Source: JAUSIF01 sp964620215
Lineage (GTDB): Bacteria > Pseudomonadota > Alphaproteobacteria > Rhizobiales > Xanthobacteraceae
DNA length: 13,567 nucleotides
Reading direction: 5' to 3'
Assembly (NCBI GenBank): GCA_964620215.1
Contig: CAZUJE010000079.1
Span: 1 to 13,567, forward strand
Part shown: in pieces, positions 1-7,135 of the stretch
Layout: every line of letters begins with the position of its first letter
Position numbering within the stretch: position 1 is the stretch's first letter
Made by a program: the position numbers and the translations under genes
Notes under the pieces: generated by a model
What the model saw: the letters and a program-made list of their open reading frames with translations, nothing else
Told to the model about the DNA's origin: nothing
The model's database searches: none

Positions 1-658
<658 letters not shown>

Positions 659-659
<1 letters not shown>

Positions 660-1021
660 TGTTTGCTGTCCCCGGCCTCTACGCGACCGAAACCTGGATG
701 CAGGTGCTGTTCGTCACCGGCATTCTCGGCGGTGCCGCCGCCTGGGCCACCGGCAAGGCCATTGCCGAAAGCTGGCGTCCTTACTTCCAGATCGTGTTCT
801 ACATGCTGCTGCTGGGCGCCGCCGTGCGCTTCGCGCATTTCGCGCTGTTCAAGGGCCATCTGTTTTCGCTGCCGTCCTATCTCGCGGACATGCTTTACCT
901 GATGGCAATCGGCAGCCTGTCGTTCCGGGTGACGCGCACAAGCAGGATGGTTTCGCAATACCGCTGGCTCTATGAGCGCACGAGCCCCGTCAGCTGGAAG
1001 CGGCGCGGCCCCGCAAGCTGA
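659..1021 (+). CDS. Small inner-membrane protein of the liv operon (resembles DUF6867)
   Basis: This is a 120-aa hydrophobic protein of unknown function. Its ATG shares bases with the livF stop (TGATG at 657-661). Three membrane helices can be read at about residues 14-35, 43-62 and 70-95, followed by a basic, Arg/Lys-rich C-terminal tail of about 25 residues that should lie in the cytoplasm. From memory it resembles the DUF6867 proteins found beside branched-chain amino acid transporter genes in Hyphomicrobiales; I cannot confirm that assignment here. Its position between the ATPase and binding-protein genes suggests an accessory role in the transporter, but no catalytic or binding motif is visible. 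It is too short to replace the LivH or LivM permeases, which must lie upstream of the window. Confidence 0.82.
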
Positions 1022-1032
1022 TGAAAACACTG

Positions 1033-1056
1033 GCAGAAGTTCGGAGTGACTTCTGC
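1033..1056 (+). promoter_or_regulatory. Perfect 8-bp inverted repeat upstream of livK
   Basis: GCAGAAGT (1033-1040) and its exact reverse complement ACTTCTGC (1049-1056) flank an 8-nt spacer, in the 124-bp gap between the small membrane protein and the binding-protein gene. No T-run follows, so it does not look like an intrinsic terminator. It could be an operator for a dimeric regulator, or an mRNA hairpin that stabilises or attenuates the operon message ahead of the highly expressed binding-protein gene. An AT-rich stretch (TATATATG, 1080-1087) follows, but I see no convincing -35 box at the right distance. Confidence 0.4.
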
Positions 1057-1145
1057 GTAAAAAGCGGCAGAATACGCCGTATATATGCGTTTTATCCGCC
1101 GCATCCGATTACGGAGCGGCCAATAACTGCCAGGGAGAGACAACA

Positions 1146-2264
1146 ATGAATCGCTTTTTGCTCGGCGGCATCGCGCTCGGCATGATCGCGCTCGCGGGCT
1201 GCAATTCGTCGTCCAATGACATTGTCGTAGGCGTCGCCGGCCCGATGACCGGCGGTGAAGCTTCCTTCGGTGCGCAATTGAAGAACGGCGCCGAACTCGC
1301 GGTCGCCGACATCAATGCCGCGGGCGGCGTGCTCGGCAAGAAACTGAAGCTCGAAGTCGGCGATGACGCCTGCGATCCGAAGCAGGCGCGTCAGGTCGGC
1401 GAAAAAATGGCGAGCCTCAAGGTGCCCTTCGTGTCCGGCCACTTCTGCTCGTCGTCCTCGATCCCGGCCTCGGAAGCCTACGCGGAAGGCAACGTCCTTC
1501 AGATCACGCCGGCATCCACCAACCCGACCTTCACCGACCGCGGCCTCTGGAACACGTTCCGCGTTTGCGGACGTGACGACCAGCAAGGCCTCGTCGCGGG
1601 AAATTATCTGGCGAAGCAATACAAGGGCCGGAACATCGCCCTCCTGCATGACCGCACCACCTACGGCAAAGGCCTCGCCGACGAAACCAAGAAAGCGCTG
1701 AACGCCGCGGGCGTGAACGAAACGCTGTATGAAGCCTACACGAAGGGCGACAAGGACTTCACCGCCCTCGTCTCGAAAATGAAGGCCGCGAATATCGACG
1801 TCATTTATCTTGGCGGCTACCACACCGAAGGCGGGCTGATCCTGCGCCAGATGCGCGAACAGGGCATGGCCACGATGCTGGTTGGCGGCGACAGCCTTGT
1901 CACCAACGAGTTCTGGTCGATCACGGGTGCTGCCGGCGAAGGCACGCTGATGACCTTCGGTCCGGATCCGCGCCGCAAGCCGTCCGCCGCCGAAGTCGTC
2001 GCCAAATTCAAGGCGAAGGGCATCGATCCGGAAGGCTACACCCTCTACAGCTACGCCGCTTTCCAGATCTGGGCGCAGGCCGCCACCAAGGCCGGCACCA
2101 CCGATGCGAAGAAGGTCGCCGAGACGATCAAGATGGGCACCTGGAACACGGTGCTCGGACCGATCACCTATGACAAGAAGGGCGACATCACCGCGCTCGA
2201 CTATGTCTGGTACGGCTGGAAAAAGGACGGCTCCTACGCCGAGCTTCCGGTCGCGACGAACTGA
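1146..2264 (+). CDS. livK: Branched-chain amino acid ABC transporter substrate-binding lipoprotein (LivK type)
   Basis: This 372-aa periplasmic binding protein belongs to the Leu/Ile/Val-binding family (type I periplasmic fold, Peripla_BP_6) and delivers amino acids to the membrane permease. The N-terminus is a lipoprotein signal: M-N-R, a hydrophobic stretch, then the lipobox L-A-G-C with the lipidated cysteine at position 19, so it is probably anchored rather than freely soluble. The mature start (IVVGVAGPMTGG), then G-A-x-L-K-N-G and A-V-x-D-I-N-A-A-G-G-V, is typical of the first lobe. The ATG at 1146 has a good Shine-Dalgarno (GGGAG, 1133-1137). It is the last gene of the operon and is followed by a strong terminator. 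The exact ligand cannot be read from sequence; family members bind branched-chain or other amino acids, amides, or urea. Confidence 0.93.
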   Translation: MNRFLLGGIALGMIALAGCNSSSNDIVVGVAGPMTGGEASFGAQLKNGAELAVADINAAGGVLGKKLKLEVGDDACDPKQARQVGEKMASLKVPFVSGHFCSSSSIPASEAYAEGNVLQITPASTNPTFTDRGLWNTFRVCGRDDQQGLVAGNYLAKQYKGRNIALLHDRTTYGKGLADETKKALNAAGVNETLYEAYTKGDKDFTALVSKMKAANIDVIYLGGYHTEGGLILRQMREQGMATMLVGGDSLVTNEFWSITGAAGEGTLMTFGPDPRRKPSAAEVVAKFKAKGIDPEGYTLYSYAAFQIWAQAATKAGTTDAKKVAETIKMGTWNTVLGPITYDKKGDITALDYVWYGWKKDGSYAELPVATN

Positions 2265-2287
2265 TCTGATCCAGAATTAAAAACAGA

Positions 2288-2318
2288 GAAGCCCGCGGTG
2301 TTCGCGGGCTTCTTTTTT
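2288..2318 (+). terminator. Strong intrinsic terminator, probably bidirectional, between livK and ccdA
   Basis: A perfect 10-bp stem (GAAGCCCGCG, 2288-2297, with CGCGGGCTTC, 2303-2312) closes a 5-nt loop and is followed by six T residues (2313-2318), 24 bp after the livK stop. On the opposite strand the same stem is followed by a U-rich run from the A-tract at 2278-2283, so it can also end the converging ccdA transcript, whose stop codon (2317-2319) overlaps the T-run. Confidence 0.93.
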
Positions 2319-3051
2319 ATCCGAAGCTTTGCAACAGCGGAAATTTTTCCAGCAGCCAGTAACTCATCCGGCTCATTGAGCCGGTGAGGAACGCGATGCC
2401 GGTCAGCACCAGCAATCCGCCCATCAGTTTTTCGACAAACCCGAGTTTGGACCGCACCCGCGCGAGCAGCCGCACGAACGGCCCGAGCATGAAGGCGGCG
2501 AGCACGAAAGGAATGCCGAGGCCGAGCGAATAGACCGCGAGCAGCGACGCGCCCTTGGTCACCGTCTGCTCGCTCGCCGCCACCGCAAGGATCGCCGCCA
2601 GCACCGGGCCGATGCAAGGCGTCCAGCCGAATGCGAAGGCGAGCCCCATCACATACGCACCCCAGAGACCGACCGGCTTTCGCGAAACATCGAGACGCAA
2701 AGTCGAATGCAGCAGCGGAATTTTCAGCAGGCCGAGGAAGTGAAGGCCCATGACGATGATCGCGACGCCGGCGATGGTGGAGAGAATATCCGAATAGGCG
2801 CGCACATAGCCGCCGATGGCGGATGCGCCCGCGCCCAGCGCCACGAACACCGTCGTGAAGCCGAGCACGAAGATCATCGCCGTGAAAATTTCCCGCCGCG
2901 CCACGAAGGCGCTCGGCTGCCGCGTTGTCAGTTGTTCGAAAGTGGTCCCTGCGAGAAAACAGAGATAGGGCGGCACCAGCGGCAGCACGCAGGGCGAAAT
3001 GAAGCTGATGATGCCCGCGAGCAGCGCGGCCGGATAGGTGACTTCGATCAT
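2317..3051 (-). CDS. ccdA: CcdA-family cytochrome c biogenesis / thiol-disulfide transporter
   Basis: This 244-aa integral membrane protein moves reducing equivalents from cytoplasmic thioredoxin to periplasmic thiol proteins, used in cytochrome c maturation and disulfide control. It is the stand-alone form of the DsbD transmembrane domain. About six hydrophobic helices are visible. The two redox cysteines lie in the expected motifs: S-P-C-V-L-P-L-V-P at C21 in helix 1 and G-W-T-P-C-I-G-P at C146 in helix 4. A third cysteine, C31, lies ten residues after the first. The length is typical of short CcdA proteins. The start is ATG at 3051; no good Shine-Dalgarno precedes it. No thioredoxin-like partner or ccm gene lies nearby, so its periplasmic client must be encoded elsewhere. 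It is divergent from the P1 peptidase across a 99-bp gap. Confidence 0.93.
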   Translation of the reverse strand: MIEVTYPAALLAGIISFISPCVLPLVPPYLCFLAGTTFEQLTTRQPSAFVARREIFTAMIFVLGFTTVFVALGAGASAIGGYVRAYSDILSTIAGVAIIVMGLHFLGLLKIPLLHSTLRLDVSRKPVGLWGAYVMGLAFAFGWTPCIGPVLAAILAVAASEQTVTKGASLLAVYSLGLGIPFVLAAFMLGPFVRLLARVRSKLGFVEKLMGGLLVLTGIAFLTGSMSRMSYWLLEKFPLLQSFG

Positions 3052-3156
3052 GGGAAACTAGATGCCGGGTTGTTGCGGAGGGAGCAAGCGTAAGCCGTGC
3101 AAATCGCCTGCTTGTGATGACAGCTTTACCTGTCCGGCCCGTGCTAATAAGTGGTT

Positions 3157-4137
3157 ATGCGCAATCTCATCACCGATGTTCTCGGCGTCCGGGTTGGTAA
3201 CGCCACCGATCTCAAACTGGGATCGGGCGTTACCGCCGTCCTGTTCGACGAGCCGTTCACTGCGAGCGCCGATCTGCGCGGCGGCGGCCCCGGCACGCGC
3301 GAGACCGATTTGCTCGATCCGGTCGCGACGGTGGAGAAGATCGACGCGATCACGCTATCGGGCGGCAGCGCGTTCGGTCTCGATGCAGCCAGCGGTGTTG
3401 TTGCTCACCTCGCCGAAAGAGGACGCGGCTACAAGGTCGGCAGGGCCGCGGTGCCGATTGTGCCGGGCGCAATTCTGTTCGACTTGCTCGGCCCCGGCAA
3501 CAAGAGCTGGGGACGCTATTCGCCCTATCGCGATCTCGGCTATCTCGCCGCCGGCTCCGCCGCGCTGAATTTCGATCTGGGTAGTGCCGGAGCCGGCACC
3601 GGCGCCACCACGGAAAATCTGAAAGGCGGACTTGGCTCCGCCTCCGCGCATGCGCCATCCGGCCACATCGTCGGCGCGCTAGCCGCGGTGAATGCCGCTG
3701 GCCGCGTCACCGTCGGAAACGGACCGCATTTCTGGGCCGCCCCTTTTGAAATGAACAACGAATTTGGCGGACGCGGCCTGCCCTCGCCTCTGCCCGAAGA
3801 CGCGCATGTGCCGGTGCTGAAAGGCCAGAGCCGCGCGAGCACCACCCTCGCCGTGGTCGTCACCGATGCGATCCTCACGAAAGCGCAATGCCAGCGGCTC
3901 GCGGTGATGGCCGGCACCGGCCTCGCGCGCTCGATCTATCCGGTGTTCACACCGCTCGACGGCGATATTGTTTTTGCGGTTTCCACCGTGCGGCGAATTC
4001 TGACCGATCCGGTTGTTGATCTGGCACGCTTGGGCGCGAGCGCAGCAAATTGCCTTGCCCGCGCGGTCGCGCGCGGCGTCTATGAAGCGGTGGCACTGCC
4101 GGAAGGAATTCCCGCATGGAAAGACAAGTTTAAATAA
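3157..4137 (+). CDS. P1-family (peptidase S58, DmpA/NylC-like) Ntn hydrolase
   Basis: This is an N-terminal-nucleophile amidohydrolase of the family that includes the D-aminopeptidase DmpA, beta-peptidyl aminopeptidases and the nylon-oligomer hydrolase NylC. Such proteins are made as one chain and cut themselves so that an internal Ser or Thr becomes the catalytic N-terminus. Family features are the start (I-T-D-V-x-G-V-R-V-G), the Gly-rich segment R-G-G-G-P-G-T-R-E-T-D, L-S-G-G-S-A-F-G-L-D-A-A near residue 70, and the post-nucleophile stretch T-T-L-A-V-V-V-T-D-A with L-T-K-A-Q-C-Q-R-L-A. By alignment in my head the nucleophile is the first Thr of S-T-T, about residue 229 when counted from the ATG at 3157. 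A GTG at 3151 would add two residues; neither start has a clear Shine-Dalgarno. The length (326 aa) fits the family. The substrate is unknown, but the family cleaves amides and small peptides. It faces a D-amino-acid dehydrogenase-like gene, so a link through D-amino-acid or amide catabolism is possible but only inferred. Confidence 0.88.
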   Translation: MRNLITDVLGVRVGNATDLKLGSGVTAVLFDEPFTASADLRGGGPGTRETDLLDPVATVEKIDAITLSGGSAFGLDAASGVVAHLAERGRGYKVGRAAVPIVPGAILFDLLGPGNKSWGRYSPYRDLGYLAAGSAALNFDLGSAGAGTGATTENLKGGLGSASAHAPSGHIVGALAAVNAAGRVTVGNGPHFWAAPFEMNNEFGGRGLPSPLPEDAHVPVLKGQSRASTTLAVVVTDAILTKAQCQRLAVMAGTGLARSIYPVFTPLDGDIVFAVSTVRRILTDPVVDLARLGASAANCLARAVARGVYEAVALPEGIPAWKDKFK

Positions 4138-4138
4138 C

Positions 4139-4260
4139 GTCATTCCGGGACGGCCCGAAGGGCCGGGCCCGGAATCCATAATCCCGGAGAAAATTATTTT
4201 GCACAGGGGATATGGATTCCGGGCGCGCGACTTGCTGCGCTCGCCGCGCCCCGGAATGAC
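4139..4260. repeat. REPIN-like element: two inverted REP-type palindromes
   Basis: The whole gap between the two converging genes is an inverted pair of imperfect palindromes. The outer ends match perfectly (GTCATTCCGGG at 4139-4149 with CCCGGAATGAC at 4250-4260). The inner ends also match perfectly over 13 bp (4168-4180 with 4211-4223, core CCCGGAATCCATA). Each arm is itself a hairpin running from ATTCCGGG to CCCGGAAT; the left arm carries CGGCCC-GAA-GGGCCG at its tip and the right arm GGCGCG...CGCGCC. The 30-bp AT-richer centre (4181-4210) is unpaired. This is the architecture of REP doublets (REPINs), which are spread in many copies by RAYT transposases; rhizobial genomes carry similar GTCATTCCGGG palindromes. 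It lies 1 bp after one stop codon and overlaps the other, so it may also serve as a transcription end or mRNA 3' stabiliser for both genes. Confidence 0.85.
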
Positions 4261-5501
4261 TAAAACCTCTCCGCCCTGAACGGACTCGGATCCACAAAAG
4301 GCTTCTTCCCCTCGATCATGTCTGCCACCAGCCGTCCCGTCGGCGGGCCGAGTGTAAAGCCAAGATGCGAGTGGCCGAAAGCGAGCATGAGCTTTGGATT
4401 TCCAGGTGCTGGCCCGATCACCGGCAATGAATCCGCGATCGCCGGCCGCGAGCCCATCCAGGGTTTCGCATCGAGCGCTTCTCCAAGCGGAAACAGCTTC
4501 CGCGCATCGGGCAGCGTGCGCTCAAGCTGCACCGGCGTCGGCGGCGCGTCCCGGTTTGCAAACTCCACGCCCGTGGTGAGCCGGATGCCGCGATCCATCG
4601 GCACGATCATGTAGCCGCCCTCGATGTCGAGCACGGCGCGCTCGAGCACCGCGTTCCCCTTCGGCGCGTAATGCATATGATAGCCGCGCTTGAACGCGAA
4701 CGGCACACGCACGCCGAATTTTCCCGCCACATCCATGCTCCACGGGCCGAGCGCGATCACGGCGCGTTTCGCATCCACCGGCCCCGCCTCCGTCTCGACG
4801 CGGAAGCCGCCTTCATATTCATGCAGCGTGCGCGCATCGCCGCGCACGAACACGCCGCCGAGTTTCTCTAACAAAGCCGCATAGGATTTCGTCAGCGCAC
4901 CGGGATCGGGCGAACTGCCGGTCCCCGGCCAGAACACGCCGTGCTGAAACTCGGGGCGCAAATGCGGCTCCATCGCGATCACTTCACCGCGCGTCAGAAT
5001 TTTGTACGGCACGCCGAATTCATCGGCGAGCGCGCGGTCGCCGGCCGTTTCCTCCAGTCCCCCGTCGGTACGGAAAATCTTCAGCCAGCCCTTGCGCTGA
5101 ACAAGCTGCGGCGTCCCCGCCAGAGCGGCGAGCGCTTCATGCTCCTCGGGTGAAGAAGCCAGAAAAGGGCGCAGCGCCCGCGCCGTTTCTGCGAGTTGCT
5201 TCTCGCCCGAAGCCGCCCAGTAGCGCAGCAAAAAAGGGATCAGCCCCGGAATGGCGCTCCAGTGAAAATTGCTTTCGGGCGCCAGGCCCAGCGCGTGCCG
5301 CGCGATCTCGCGCAGGGAATGCGGAAATGCAATCGGCAGCATCCGGGAGGATTCGATCTGGCCCGCATTGCCGTAGCTCGTCTCCTCGCCCGCCCCGCGC
5401 CGGTCGATCAGCGTCGTCGAAATCCCGCGCTTTTGCAGATGGGCAGCCACCGACACGCCCACCATGCCGGCGCCCAGAACCATCACTTCGGATTTCGCCA
5501 C
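4260..5501 (-). CDS. DadA-like FAD-dependent D-amino acid dehydrogenase / oxidoreductase
   Basis: This 413-aa flavoprotein belongs to the DAO/DadA family, whose members oxidatively deaminate D-amino acids (or related secondary amines such as D-hydroxyproline) at the inner face of the membrane and pass electrons to the respiratory chain. The FAD-binding Rossmann motif is at the N-terminus (V-L-G-A-G-M-V-G, glycines 10, 12 and 15), followed by an acidic strand end (T-L-I-D-R-R) and the family segment E-T-S-Y-G-N-A-G-Q-I at about 40-49. The C-terminal part (G-S-R-P-A-I-A-D-S-L-P-V-I-G, then G-H-S-H-L-G-F-T-L-G-P) is the second flavin-contact region. The start is GTG at 5501, with the purine-rich leader AAAGGGCGGAAA directly upstream; an ATG six codons in would crowd the first beta strand and is less likely. 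The length is normal for the family. The substrate is uncertain. It is divergent from rpe (108-bp gap) and its stop codon touches the REPIN-like element. Confidence 0.88.
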   Translation of the reverse strand: MAKSEVMVLGAGMVGVSVAAHLQKRGISTTLIDRRGAGEETSYGNAGQIESSRMLPIAFPHSLREIARHALGLAPESNFHWSAIPGLIPFLLRYWAASGEKQLAETARALRPFLASSPEEHEALAALAGTPQLVQRKGWLKIFRTDGGLEETAGDRALADEFGVPYKILTRGEVIAMEPHLRPEFQHGVFWPGTGSSPDPGALTKSYAALLEKLGGVFVRGDARTLHEYEGGFRVETEAGPVDAKRAVIALGPWSMDVAGKFGVRVPFAFKRGYHMHYAPKGNAVLERAVLDIEGGYMIVPMDRGIRLTTGVEFANRDAPPTPVQLERTLPDARKLFPLGEALDAKPWMGSRPAIADSLPVIGPAPGNPKLMLAFGHSHLGFTLGPPTGRLVADMIEGKKPFVDPSPFRAERF

Positions 5502-5529
5502 TTTCCGCCCTTTCCCGTTTCAGCCGCCG

Positions 5530-5556
5530 TTAAGATATATGGGACTTCGCTATCAT
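5530..5556 (+). promoter_or_regulatory. Possible sigma-70-type promoter for rpe
   Basis: TATCAT (5551-5556) is one mismatch from the -10 consensus. It is preceded, with a short 15-nt spacer, by TTAAGA (5530-5535; four of six match the -35 consensus). It lies 54 bp upstream of the rpe start codon in the divergent gap with the DadA-like gene. The spacer is shorter than ideal, so this is tentative. Confidence 0.25.
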
Positions 5557-5609
5557 TTTCGCGAGACGGGCGATTTTTCCTGTGGCAAAAGGGCGGATCA
5601 GGTGAACCC

Positions 5610-6302
5610 ATGAAGAGCTTGCCGCTCCGCATCGCGCCCTCGATCTTGTCCGCGGATTTTTCGCGGCTCGGCGACGAAGTGCGCGCGGTGGAAGCCGCGG
5701 GTGCCGACTGGATTCACGTGGACGTGATGGACGGGCATTTTGTGCCGAACATCACCATCGGCCCGCTGATCGTGAAGGCGCTGCGCCCCGTCACCAAAAA
5801 AACGCTCGACGTACATCTGATGATCGCCCCGGCGGACCCGTATCTGGAAGCCTTCGCGCAAGCGGGCGCCGACATCATCACCGTGCACGCCGAAGCGGGC
5901 CCGCATCTGGAGCGTTCGCTCTCAGCCATCCGCGCGCTCGGCAAGAAAGCCGGTGTCGCGCTCAACCCCGGCACGCCGGAAAACGCCATCGAATATGTGC
6001 TGGACAAGGTCGATCTCGTTCTCGCGATGACGGTGAACCCCGGCTTTGGCGGCCAGTCATTCATCGCGCCGGTGCTGGATAAAATCCGCGCGCTCAAGCT
6101 GATGATCGGCGACCGGCCGATCGAGCTTGAAGTCGACGGCGGCATCACGCCGGAGACCGCCCCCCTCGTCGCGGCCGCCGGCGCGAATGTGCTGGTCGCG
6201 GGCAACGCCGTGTTCGGCAGCGGCAACAAGCCGGACACTTACAGGGCGAAAATTTCCGCGATCCGCGACGCCAGTGCGATGGCGCGCGGCGAAGCGGCCT
6301 GA
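5610..6302 (+). CDS. rpe: Ribulose-phosphate 3-epimerase
   Basis: This is a cytoplasmic (beta/alpha)8-barrel enzyme that interconverts D-ribulose 5-phosphate and D-xylulose 5-phosphate in the pentose phosphate pathway and, where present, the Calvin cycle. It has 230 aa, the family length. Signature motifs are P-S-I-L-S-A-D at residues 10-16, H-V-D-V-M-D-G-H-F-V-P-N (metal ligands H36 and D38), D-V-H-L-M (H69), the flexible loop M-T-V-N-P-G-F-G-G-Q-S-F at 140-151, and E-V-D-G-G-I with catalytic D176. The phosphate site V-A-G-N-A-V-F is near the C-terminus. The ATG at 5610 is preceded by AGGTG (5600-5604). The frame is open far upstream into the dadA-like gene, but that stretch is antisense noise. 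It is followed 11 bp later by a secreted protein gene and then purB, likely one transcription unit. Confidence 0.96.
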   Translation: MKSLPLRIAPSILSADFSRLGDEVRAVEAAGADWIHVDVMDGHFVPNITIGPLIVKALRPVTKKTLDVHLMIAPADPYLEAFAQAGADIITVHAEAGPHLERSLSAIRALGKKAGVALNPGTPENAIEYVLDKVDLVLAMTVNPGFGGQSFIAPVLDKIRALKLMIGDRPIELEVDGGITPETAPLVAAAGANVLVAGNAVFGSGNKPDTYRAKISAIRDASAMARGEAA

Positions 6303-6313
6303 TTTTCTGCTCA

Positions 6314-7066
6314 ATGCGCCGCTGTCTTTGCGGTTTGTTCCTGCTGTGCATGAACATTAACGCCGAAGCGGGCGACGCCGCCGCAAGGCAAGTCCTTGGA
6401 TTTTCTCCCGACGGAAAAGTCTTTGCCTTCGAGCAATACACGATGGAATACGAGGAGGAGGCTTCCTTCTCCGAATATGTTTTCGTCGACACCGTCGGCG
6501 ATAAATTCCTCCCCGGCACGCCCATCACGGTTCGCATCACCGGCGACGACGGCCTCGACGAAAAGAAAGCCCGCGCTGAAGCCGCGAAGAAGGCGGCTGC
6601 CATCGTCGGCAAATTCACCATCGCGGACAAAGGCCAGCATTTTCCCGGCAAGCCTTCCATGGAGCTGGACGACATCGGCATCTACCAGATGTCGCAGGAA
6701 CCGCTGGCGCGCCGCCAATCCCTCGGCTTGCCCGATGGCCGCAAGGCGGAGCTTTCGATCTCCAGCCGCCCGCTCGGCACGGCCCTGTGCAGCAGCGGCC
6801 GCGGTGTGCAGGGAAAATTTCAGGTGCAGGGCTTGGCGCTCTCACTCACGCTCGGCGGGAAGACTGTGATGTTGCAGGACGACCGCAAGCTGCCGAAGAA
6901 CCGCCGCTGCGTCAGCGGCTATGGCATCGCCGAAGCCTATGTCCACACCGCGCCCGACAAGGTGTTGACGCTCGCCGTGCTGATTGAAACGGTGGACAAC
7001 GAGGATTCCCACGCCGGGCCGAACCGCCGTTTCATGGCGGTGACGCGCCGCCTGCCCTCCAAGTAA
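6314..7066 (+). CDS. Predicted secreted protein, DUF2259-type
   Basis: This is a 250-aa protein of unknown function. The N-terminus (M-R-R followed by a short Cys/Leu-rich hydrophobic stretch ending near A-E-A-G at about 20) looks like a short signal peptide, so the protein is probably periplasmic. The mature start G-F-S-P-D-G-K-V-F-A-F-E-Q-Y, then V-F-V-D and P-G-T-P-I-T-V-R, and the end (G-Y-G-I-A-E-A-Y-V, N-R-R-F-M-A-V) match my recollection of the DUF2259 / COG5497 family of predicted secreted proteins. The S-P-D-G-K-x-x-A-F start recalls a WD40/TolB-like beta-propeller blade. An Ala/Lys-rich helix sits at about residues 80-97. No Shine-Dalgarno is seen before the ATG at 6314, so translation may depend on coupling to rpe, 11 bp upstream. 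No enzymatic motif is visible. The two cysteines at about residues 158 and 193 could pair in the periplasm. Confidence 0.78.
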   Translation: MRRCLCGLFLLCMNINAEAGDAAARQVLGFSPDGKVFAFEQYTMEYEEEASFSEYVFVDTVGDKFLPGTPITVRITGDDGLDEKKARAEAAKKAAAIVGKFTIADKGQHFPGKPSMELDDIGIYQMSQEPLARRQSLGLPDGRKAELSISSRPLGTALCSSGRGVQGKFQVQGLALSLTLGGKTVMLQDDRKLPKNRRCVSGYGIAEAYVHTAPDKVLTLAVLIETVDNEDSHAGPNRRFMAVTRRLPSK

Positions 7067-7135
7067 TTTCGCAAGTAACTTGGCCGCATTGAGAGGCGCG
7101 CATCTGCGTGCTACCGGAAAGCGCAAGGAGCGCCC

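Noticed and set aside
3112..3149. TTGTGA and CTAATA as a promoter for the P1 hydrolase
   Set aside because: The spacing of 26 nt is too long for a sigma-70 promoter.
5196..5609. Upstream extension of the rpe reading frame into the dadA-like gene
   Set aside because: The family start and a ribosome site are at 5610; the extension is antisense to a well-supported gene.
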